36,574 nucleotides of DNA, taken from positions 1 through 36,574 of the forward strand of contig JAHBWH010000075.1 in assembly GCA_019637115.1 (NCBI GenBank). Direction: 5' to 3'. Of the stretch, positions 16,101 through 22,887 are shown one piece after another. Made by a program: the position numbers and the translations under genes. The DNA comes from Myxococcales bacterium. Lineage in GTDB: Bacteria; Myxococcota_A; Polyangia; Polyangiales; Houyiibacteriaceae. Positions within the stretch are counted from its first letter, which is position 1; each line of letters opens with the position of its first letter. The notes under the pieces were generated by a model. The model did not search any database. It was not told where the DNA came from and worked only from the letters and a program-made list of their open reading frames with translations.

Positions 16101-19100
16101 GCGCGCCGAGCGACGAGCCGAGCGCCGACGCCGACGACGGCGTCCCGGCGGAGAGCCTCGCGGGGTCCGCCGCGACGCCGCCCGATCTGCACCGCGGGAT
16201 CCTCGCGTGGTTCGCGCGCAACACGGTCGCGGCGAACATCATCATGCTCGTCCTGCTGGTCGGCGGCAGCGTGCTCGCCATCACGGGGGTCAAGCAGGAG
16301 GTCTTCCCCGAGGTCGAGATCGACACCGTCATCGTCAACGTGCCCTACCCCGGCGCCTCGCCCTCGGAGGTCGAGTCGGGCGTGGCGCTCGCGATCGAGG
16401 AGGCGGTGCAGGGCCTCGACGGCGTCAAGGAGGTCCGCACGACCGCCACCGAGGGATTCGCCGTCGTGGCCGTCGAGCTGCTCCTCGGCGCCGACACCGA
16501 TCGGGCGCTGAACGACGTGAAGAGCGCGGTCGATCGCATCACGTCCTTCCCGCAGGACATCGAGCGGCCCGTCGTCGCGCTCGCCACGAACCGCCGGCAG
16601 GTCGTCTCGCTGATCCTGCATGGCGACGTCGAAGACGCCGAGCGGGTGCTGCACGACCTCGCCGAGCAGGTGCGCTTCGATCTGCTCGAGAAGCCCGAGA
16701 TCACCTACGTCGAGATCGCCGGCACCCGCCCTCTCGAGATCGCGGTCGAGGTGCCGCAGTCCGAGCTGCGGCGCCACGGGCTCACCCTCGCCGAGGTCGC
16801 GGGCGCCGTCCGGGCCGCGTCGATCGAGGTCCCCGCGGGCTCGTTGAAGACCCGCAGCGGCGACATTCTCCTGCGCACCACCGAGCGCCGAGAGCGAGGG
16901 AGCGAGTACGCCGACATCACGCTGCGCAGCCGCGCGGACGGCGGGCGCATCCGGCTCGGGGACATCGCGAACATCGAGGACGGCTTCCGCGAGGAAGACC
17001 GCGCGGCGCGCTTCCTCGGCAACCGGGCCGTCAGCGTGGACGTCTTCCGTGTCGGCGACGAGGGCCCGATCCAGGTCGCGGGGGCCGTGCGTCGTTACCT
17101 CGACGAGGAGCTCTCGGAGCGGCTCCCGCCAGGCGTCGAGGCGGTGATCTGGAACGACACCTCGGAGCTCTACTCCGACCGCATCGACCTGCTCAGCCGC
17201 AACGCCCAGATCGGCCTCATCTTGGTCCTGATCATCCTCGGGCTCTTCCTCGAGCCGCGGCTCGCCTTCTGGGTGACGCTCGGCATCCCGATCAGCTTCG
17301 CGGGCGCGATGCTCTTCCTCCCCTCGGCGGAGGTGAGCATCAACATGATCTCGCTCTTCGCGTTCATCGTGGTGCTCGGCATGGTCGTCGACGACGCGAT
17401 CGTCGTGGGCGAGTCCGTCCACCACAAACGCAGCCAGGGCCTCTCGCGCATGGACGCCGCCGTCGCGGGCGTCAAAGAGGTCGCGGTCCCCGTGCTCTTC
17501 TCGATCACGACGACCTGCGTCGCCTTCGCGCCGCTGCTCTTCGTGCCCGGCGTCGCCGGCAAGTTCTTCCGCAACATCCCGCTCGTCGTCATCAGCGTGC
17601 TCATCGTCTCGCTGATCGAGAGCCTCGTCGTGCTCCCCGCCCACCTCTCGCACCGCATGCCGTGGGCGCTGCGCATGCTGACCTTCCCGCTGCAGGCCCT
17701 GTCGAAGCTCCGCGCCGAGCGCGGCCTGCTCTTCTTCATCGATCGCCTCTACCGCCCCGCCCTCCAGCTCGCGCTACGCTGGCGCTACCTCACCTTCGCC
17801 GTCGCGATCGCCATCGGCCTGGGCACCTGCGCGCTCCCCGCGAGCGGCCGCCTCCAGTTCTCCTTCATGCCGAAGGTCGAGGGCGACACCATCATGGCGA
17901 ACCTCCGCATGCCGGTCGGCACACCGGTCGCGGAGACCGAGCGCCTCGAGGCGCGCATGGTGAGCGCCGCCCGAGAGATCCTGGCCGAGAGCGGCGGCGA
18001 CGAGATCCTCCGCGGCCTCTACAGCCAGGTCGGCGCGAGCATGGGCGCGGGCGGCGGACCGGTGGCGGGCAGCGGCAGCGACGGCGCGCACCTCGCGAGC
18101 GCGATGGTCTACCTGGTGCAGATGGATCAGCGTGAGATCACCGCGGCGCAGTTCGCGGAGCGGTGGCGCGAGCGCATCGGCGAGATCGCAGGCGCCGAGA
18201 CGCTCACGTTCAGCTACAGCATCGGCGCGAGCCCCGGCTCGCCCGTCGACATCCGGCTCAGCCACCCCGACCCGAGCACGCTCGAAGCGGCAGCCGAGCG
18301 CCTCGCGCAAGAGCTCCGTAGCTACCCCGGCCTGCGCGACATCGACAGCGGCGTCTCGCCCGGCAAGGAGCAGCTCGACGTCACGCTCCGCCCCGAGGGG
18401 CGCGCGCGCGGGCTGACCGAGTCCGAGCTCGCGCGGCAGCTCCGCGACGCCTTCTTCGGCGCCGAAGCCGTGCGGCAGCAGCGCGGGCGCGAGGAGCTGC
18501 GGGTCTACGTCCGCCGCCCGCTCTCGGAGCGGAGCTCGATGGCGGACATCGAGCAGCTCGTCGTCCGCACCCCCGACGGGGGCGAGATGCCCCTCGCGCA
18601 GGCCGCCGACGTCCGACTCGGGCGCGCGTACACCACGATCCGCCGCACGGACGGACGCCGCATCGTCAGCGTCACCGCCGACGTGGTCGCCGGGGTGGGC
18701 AACGCCAACGAGATCCTGGCCACCGCGCGACAGCGCGAGCTGCCGCAGCTGCTCGCCGACACCCCCGGCCTGACCTACTCGATGGGCGGCGAGCAGAAGG
18801 AGCAGGCAGAGTCGCTCAAGGCCCTCGCCACCGGGCAGCTCTTCGCGCTCTTCGTGATGTACGGCCTGCTCGCGATCGTCTTCCGCAGCTACGCGCAGCC
18901 GCTCGTGGTGATGCTCGGCGCGATCCCCTTCGGCGTGACCGGCGCGTTCCTCGGCCACCTGATGATGGGCTTCGACCTCTCGATGATCTCGATCATGGGC
19001 ATCGTCGCCCTCTCGGGCGTGGTGGTGAACGACTCTCTCGTGCTCATCGACGCGATCAACCGCTTCCGTCGCGAGGAGGGCATGAGCGCGTTCGAGGCGG

Positions 19101-19387
19101 TGATCGCCGGCGGGACGCGCCGGTTCCGCCCCATCTTGCTCACCTCGCTCACGACCTTCTTCGGGCTGATGCCCATGATCCTCGAGCCCTCGGTTCAGGC
19201 ACGCTTCCTCGTCCCGATGGCGATCTCGCTCGGCTTCGGCATCGTCTTCGCGACCGTCATCCTCGTCTTCCTCGTCCCCTCCGCGTACCTCATCATCGAG
19301 GACCTCGTCCGCGGCACGAAGCGCGCGGCGGCCGCTTTCTCCCCGGCGGGCACGCCGCGCCCGAGCCCCGCGTCGCCGGCAGAGTGA
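16097..19387 (+). CDS. RND-family efflux permease (AcrB-like)
   Basis: 1,096 residues, the inner-membrane proton-driven pump of the tripartite system. The first membrane span (about 42-65) is followed by FPEVEIDTVIVNVPYPGASP, the usual start of the first periplasmic domain. A cluster of spans about 370-560 contains GMVVDDAIVVGE with the proton-relay pair Asp432-Asp433. A second periplasmic domain and a last membrane cluster (GIVALSGVVVNDSLVLID) follow. A 30-residue cytoplasmic N-terminal extension rich in Asp/Ser is longer than in AcrB. Substrate is unknown; drugs, lipids or secondary metabolites are possible. Its gene ends just before a good intrinsic terminator. Confidence 0.93.
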   Translation: MSAPSDEPSADADDGVPAESLAGSAATPPDLHRGILAWFARNTVAANIIMLVLLVGGSVLAITGVKQEVFPEVEIDTVIVNVPYPGASPSEVESGVALAIEEAVQGLDGVKEVRTTATEGFAVVAVELLLGADTDRALNDVKSAVDRITSFPQDIERPVVALATNRRQVVSLILHGDVEDAERVLHDLAEQVRFDLLEKPEITYVEIAGTRPLEIAVEVPQSELRRHGLTLAEVAGAVRAASIEVPAGSLKTRSGDILLRTTERRERGSEYADITLRSRADGGRIRLGDIANIEDGFREEDRAARFLGNRAVSVDVFRVGDEGPIQVAGAVRRYLDEELSERLPPGVEAVIWNDTSELYSDRIDLLSRNAQIGLILVLIILGLFLEPRLAFWVTLGIPISFAGAMLFLPSAEVSINMISLFAFIVVLGMVVDDAIVVGESVHHKRSQGLSRMDAAVAGVKEVAVPVLFSITTTCVAFAPLLFVPGVAGKFFRNIPLVVISVLIVSLIESLVVLPAHLSHRMPWALRMLTFPLQALSKLRAERGLLFFIDRLYRPALQLALRWRYLTFAVAIAIGLGTCALPASGRLQFSFMPKVEGDTIMANLRMPVGTPVAETERLEARMVSAAREILAESGGDEILRGLYSQVGASMGAGGGPVAGSGSDGAHLASAMVYLVQMDQREITAAQFAERWRERIGEIAGAETLTFSYSIGASPGSPVDIRLSHPDPSTLEAAAERLAQELRSYPGLRDIDSGVSPGKEQLDVTLRPEGRARGLTESELARQLRDAFFGAEAVRQQRGREELRVYVRRPLSERSSMADIEQLVVRTPDGGEMPLAQAADVRLGRAYTTIRRTDGRRIVSVTADVVAGVGNANEILATARQRELPQLLADTPGLTYSMGGEQKEQAESLKALATGQLFALFVMYGLLAIVFRSYAQPLVVMLGAIPFGVTGAFLGHLMMGFDLSMISIMGIVALSGVVVNDSLVLIDAINRFRREEGMSAFEAVIAGGTRRFRPILLTSLTTFFGLMPMILEPSVQARFLVPMAISLGFGIVFATVILVFLVPSAYLIIEDLVRGTKRAAAAFSPAGTPRPSPASPAE

Positions 19388-19390
19388 GCG

Positions 19391-19416
19391 GTGACCCGAA
19401 AGGGGTCGCAATTTTT
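19391..19416 (+). terminator. Intrinsic terminator of the efflux operon
   Basis: GTGACCC (19391-19397) pairs with GGGTCGC (19403-19409), including one wobble pair, around a GAAAG loop. The run TTTTT at 19412-19416 follows. It starts 3 bases after the permease stop codon, so it should end the tetR-to-permease transcript and separate it from the kinase gene. Confidence 0.7.
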
Positions 19417-19440
19417 CGCCACCGCTGCTATCTTACACTC

Positions 19441-20856
19441 GTGACGGAAGCACCTCGCAGCCTGCTCACGGTGAAGGAGGTCGCCCGCGGGGGCCTCGGC
19501 ATCGTCGAGCTGGCGCTCCGACGCGAGGGCCGCTTCGAGCGGCTCTGCGCCGTGAAGCGGCCACATCCGCACCTGCTGCACAGCCCCGACGCCGTCGAGA
19601 TGTTCCTCGAAGAGGGCCGGCTCGCAGGCTTGCTCCAACACCCCCACGTCGTCCCCGTCCTGGACGTCGGCAAGGACGAGCGCGGCCCCTTCCTCTTGAT
19701 GGACTTCATCGAGGGCGTCTCGCTGGCCGAGCTGGTCAAATCCGCCCAACGCGAGCGCGGCGCGCTCCCCGTCTCGGTCGTGGTGCAGATCGCCCGTCAG
19801 GCCGCGGAGGGGCTCCGCGCCGCCCACGAGCTCGTCGGCGTCGATGGAGCCGTCACGCCGCTCATCCACCGCGACATCTCCCCGCAGAACCTGCTGGTCG
19901 GCTACGACGGCGCGGTGCGCGTGCTCGACTTCGGGATCGCGAAGCTGCTGCGCAGCGACGCGCCCGAGACGCGGACCGGCCTCAAGGGCAAATGTGGCTA
20001 CATGGCGCCCGAGCAGCTCCGCTTCGAGCCGGTCGACCCGCGAACGGATCTCTTTGCGCTCGGCGTCGTGCTCTTCGAGGCGCTGACGACGACGCGCCTC
20101 TACCGGGGCGATCTCGAGACGGCGGCGCGGCTGATCCTGCACGGGCCGCCGCCGGATGTCCGCGACCACCGCCCCAACGTCGACCCGACGCTCGCGCGGC
20201 TCGTCGGCGACATGCTCGCGAAGCACCGCGACGATCGGGTGCCGAGCGCGAAGGCCGTGATCGACCGGCTGCGCGAGATCGAGCGGCGGCTCCGGCTCTC
20301 TCCGGACTGGATCGACCTCGGGGCGTTCATGGAGGGCAGCTTCGCGACGCGACGGGACGACGAGCGCGCCTCGCGCGCGTGGGACGTCGCGCGGGCGGAG
20401 CGGCGAGACGTGACGGGCTCGACAGGAGCGACAGGACCGACCGGACCGACCCTCGATCCCGTCCGCGAGCGCGCGAGCCTCCGCGCCCCGCTCGCGCTCG
20501 GCGCCGCCCTCGCCATCGTCCTCGGGGTCGTCGGCGGGCTCGCGTGGAGTCCGGACGACGCGCCGCCCGCGAGCGAAGCGACCCCACCTCGTCCGACCGC
20601 GAGCGACGCGACGCCCCCCCGTCCGACCGCGAGCGACGCGACGCCCCGCGAGCCGGGGGCCGACCAGCCGAGGAGCGCCGCGACGACCCCGACGATGCCC
20701 GCGAGCGCCCTCCCCTCCCCCTCCGCGGCCGCGCCCCCGCCCGAATCCGACGAGGACGAGGCGATCACGCTCACGCCCGCGCGACGGGAGCCACGACGCA
20801 CACGGAGCACGCGGAGCTCGACGCGGATGGGCCTCGCGGGGGAGTTCTGGGATTGA
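19441..20856 (+). CDS. Membrane-anchored Hanks-type Ser/Thr protein kinase
   Basis: 471 residues. The kinase domain (about 8-285) has a glycine-rich loop (ARGGLGIV, 15-22), the ATP-anchoring Lys39 (CAVKR), catalytic HRD at 143-145 (HRDISPQN), DFG at 163-165 and a YMAPEQ motif, all intact, so it should be active. A single membrane span lies near 350-368, placing the C-terminal Pro/Ser/Thr-rich tail outside. Just before the span sits a short collagen-like run (GSTGATGPTGPT). After it comes a 10-residue repeat, ASDATPPRPT. GTG at 19441 is chosen: the in-frame GTG at 19384 would translate the terminator, with AT-rich third positions. Its end overlaps the TPR/PEGA gene, a likely partner. Confidence 0.88.
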   Translation: MTEAPRSLLTVKEVARGGLGIVELALRREGRFERLCAVKRPHPHLLHSPDAVEMFLEEGRLAGLLQHPHVVPVLDVGKDERGPFLLMDFIEGVSLAELVKSAQRERGALPVSVVVQIARQAAEGLRAAHELVGVDGAVTPLIHRDISPQNLLVGYDGAVRVLDFGIAKLLRSDAPETRTGLKGKCGYMAPEQLRFEPVDPRTDLFALGVVLFEALTTTRLYRGDLETAARLILHGPPPDVRDHRPNVDPTLARLVGDMLAKHRDDRVPSAKAVIDRLREIERRLRLSPDWIDLGAFMEGSFATRRDDERASRAWDVARAERRDVTGSTGATGPTGPTLDPVRERASLRAPLALGAALAIVLGVVGGLAWSPDDAPPASEATPPRPTASDATPPRPTASDATPREPGADQPRSAATTPTMPASALPSPSAAAPPPESDEDEAITLTPARREPRRTRSTRSSTRMGLAGEFWD

Positions 20857-21668
20857 GGGCCGCTCGCGCACATCACCTCCTCGTCTCGGGCGCGCTCGCG
20901 CTCGGCGTCGTCCTGACGGTCTCCAGCGCGGACGCTCAGGAGCGGTGCCGCGCCTGCGAGCTCGACGAGGCCGCGCGGGAGGCCACGGCCAGCGGGCGCC
21001 TCGCGGACGCCGATCGGATGCTCACGGAATCCCTGGAGCTGCGCCCCCGCGCGGCGACGCTCTACAACCTGGCCGTCGTCCGCCAGAACCGCGGGCGCCT
21101 CGTGGACGCGAGGCTGCTGCTCGAGCGGCTCCTCTCGGGCGAGCTTGGGCGCATCCCCGCGGCCCGCCGCGCGGAGGTCACGGAGCGCCTCGCCGACGTC
21201 CTCGCGGGCATCGGCGCGGTCGTCTTGGCGCTCGAGGGTCTCGACGACGACGCGGAGCGCCCTCGCGTGCGCCTCGACGGTCGGCCCATGGGCGTGGCGG
21301 GGCCCGACGGTACGCTGCGGCTGAGCGTCGATCCGGGGTCCCACGTGCTGACCGTCTACCTCGAGGACGGTCGCGTGCTCGAGCGGACGTTCGACGTCGA
21401 GCCGGGCGCGACGCGGGAGGTCCGCGTCAACGTCCTCGCGCGCGCCGTGAGGCCAGCCCCCACCCCGCTCGTCGCCATCGAGCCCCCCGTGACGCCCCCG
21501 GTGTCGGTGGAGGAGCGCACCCCGCGGCGCCGGCGCATCCTGCTCGCCGTGGCCGGCGTCGTCGCGGTGGGCGGGGCCATCGCCCTCGCGGTGGGGCTCT
21601 CTCGGGGCGCCGAGGCGGGCCCCCCCGACACCTACCTCGGCACGCTGCACGCCCTCGCCGCGTTCTGA
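20853..21668 (+). CDS. Extracytoplasmic TPR/PEGA-domain protein
   Basis: 271 residues if translation begins at TTG 20853, which overlaps the kinase stop (TTGA) and has GGGGAG about 8 bases upstream. This start gives a proper signal peptide (HHLLVSGALALGVVLTVSS, cleavage near ADAQ). A TPR-like helical part (about 35-95, with DRMLTESLELRPRAATLYN) precedes a PEGA-like domain (about 125-195, with VRLDGRPMGVAG and VDPGSHVLTVYLEDG). A C-terminal hydrophobic span (ILLAVAGVVAVGGAIALAV) follows. PEGA proteins are surface-associated and often sit beside kinases in myxobacteria. It probably senses or relays at the envelope together with the kinase. Confidence 0.8.
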   Translation: MRAARAHHLLVSGALALGVVLTVSSADAQERCRACELDEAAREATASGRLADADRMLTESLELRPRAATLYNLAVVRQNRGRLVDARLLLERLLSGELGRIPAARRAEVTERLADVLAGIGAVVLALEGLDDDAERPRVRLDGRPMGVAGPDGTLRLSVDPGSHVLTVYLEDGRVLERTFDVEPGATREVRVNVLARAVRPAPTPLVAIEPPVTPPVSVEERTPRRRRILLAVAGVVAVGGAIALAVGLSRGAEAGPPDTYLGTLHALAAF

Positions 21669-21700
21669 GCCCGGCGTCCCGGCAGCTCCTTCCGTAGCCA

Positions 21701-21751
21701 TTGCACGGAGCAGGCGGTTGCACGAAGCGGGCGGTTGCACGGAGCGGGCCT
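21701..21751. repeat. 17-bp tandem repeat, three units
   Basis: Three consecutive 17-bp units beginning TTGCACG(G/A)AGC (21701-21717, 21718-21734, 21735-21751), differing at a few positions. They lie in the 222-bp gap between the TPR/PEGA gene and the regulator at 21891. No hairpin or operator was obvious. Confidence 0.8.
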
Positions 21752-21890
21752 CGGTCCGTGAAGCGGATACGACCCTTCGTGCCGGTCGAAGCGTCCCGCG
21801 GGGCGCGGTCCGACTTGGTCGCCACGCAGAAGCGAAGCCACCGGACGCGCTTTTTGCGCAACTGGCGGCACGAGGGGTCGAAGAGCGGCC

Positions 21891-22742
21891 ATGCCCCTCG
21901 CCGCCCCCGCTCGCCGCCCCACCATCCTCTACGTCGACGCCCACGACGCCGCGCGCGCGTGCCTATGGCAAGCGCTCCCCGCCGCTCGCGTGATCGCCGT
22001 GAAGTCGCTCGAGACCGCCTCGCGCGTCGTCTTCGGCGGCCCGCCCGACGAGCCCTCCGGGGTCGATCTGGTCCTGCTCCGCGCCGCCACCTGCGGAGAC
22101 CGCGCCTTCCGGTGGCCTCGACAGCTCGCGTCACACGGCTTCCAAGGGACCTGCGCGCTGGTCCTCGACGCGGACGGCGGGCTCGCGGAGCGGGCGAAGG
22201 CGATGGACGCCGAGGCCTTCCCCTTCCCGCTCCTCGGCTTCGCGCTGCGCGGCTTCGTCTACGGTCGCCTCGGCCTGCCCCACGACGGCGCCACGAACGG
22301 CGGCTACGACCCCGCGCAGCCCGCCGAGGAGCGACGCGGCTCCTCGCAGCGACCACGCGTCGACGCCGACGACGAAGACGTGTTGCTGCTCGCCCTGGGC
22401 CATCGCGCCCTCACGCCCGAGGACGTCCGCCTCGTCGCGTTCGCGTCGCGGACGACGACGCAGCGAGAGCTCGCCGATCTGCTCGGGCTCGCGCACGAGT
22501 CCGTGAAGAGCGCCGCCAAGCGGGTGCAGCTCAAGACCGGCCAGAACATCCACGCGTTCGCGCACGGGCTCGCCCGCGAGGCGCGGCGACGCGCGCGCGA
22601 CGAGGTCGCGCGCCTCCTCGCGCGCGCGGGCTCGGCGGCGGAGGCGTCGGGTGAGCGCGCCGTGCCCACCGTCGGGACGCCAAGGACGTCGACGCGCCGT
22701 CCGCGGACCGAGCGAAGGAGGGAGCCTGCGGCGACTCGATGA
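21891..22742 (+). CDS. Response-regulator-like protein with degenerate receiver and LuxR-like HTH
   Basis: 283 residues. The first 125 residues follow the receiver fold: TILYVDAHD gives the strand-1 acidic pair (Asp16, Asp19), and GVDLVLLRA is the third strand. The Asp normally phosphorylated there is Arg64, so classical phospho-activation is unlikely. A linker leads to a helix-turn-helix (about 180-225, TQRELADLLGLAHESVKSAAKRVQ) of NarL/LuxR type, followed by an Arg-rich tail. It probably binds DNA and is controlled by something other than phosphorylation, but the target is unknown. Its stop codon lies in the first unit of the 13-bp array at 22732. It converges with the ATPase-TPR gene. Confidence 0.7.
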   Translation: MPLAAPARRPTILYVDAHDAARACLWQALPAARVIAVKSLETASRVVFGGPPDEPSGVDLVLLRAATCGDRAFRWPRQLASHGFQGTCALVLDADGGLAERAKAMDAEAFPFPLLGFALRGFVYGRLGLPHDGATNGGYDPAQPAEERRGSSQRPRVDADDEDVLLLALGHRALTPEDVRLVAFASRTTTQRELADLLGLAHESVKSAAKRVQLKTGQNIHAFAHGLAREARRRARDEVARLLARAGSAAEASGERAVPTVGTPRTSTRRPRTERRREPAATR

Positions 22743-22887
22743 CGCGACTCGATGACACGACTCGATGACACGACTCGATGACACGACTCGATGACACGAC
22801 TCGGTGACACGACTCGATGACACGACTCGATGACACGACTCGATGACACGACTCGATCACGCGACGCGATGACGCGACTCAATGACG
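22732..22887. repeat. 13-bp tandem array, twelve units, spanning two convergent stop codons
   Basis: Twelve back-to-back copies of CGACTCGATGACA or close variants, with no spacers. Variant units are at 22797 (GGTGACA), 22849 (GATCACG), 22862 (CGACGCG) and 22875 (CTCAATG). A decayed thirteenth unit follows. The first unit supplies the TGA of the regulator gene (22740-22742). The twelfth, through a single G-to-A change, supplies the TGA of the minus-strand ATPase gene (22881-22879). Because 13 is not a multiple of 3, unit gain or loss would shift any reading frame that entered the array. Confidence 0.95.

Noticed and set aside
15881-17653. A 590-codon minus-strand frame opposite the adaptor/permease junction
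   Set aside because: Acidic low-complexity shadow of the RND permease, with no independent support.
19384-19440. N-terminal extension of the kinase from GTG 19384
   Set aside because: It would translate the terminator hairpin and T-tract, with AT-rich third codon positions unlike the rest of the gene.
22732-22887. CRISPR array
   Set aside because: The 13-bp units are contiguous with no unique spacers, and no cas genes are present. The same holds for the 44-bp and 22-bp arrays.
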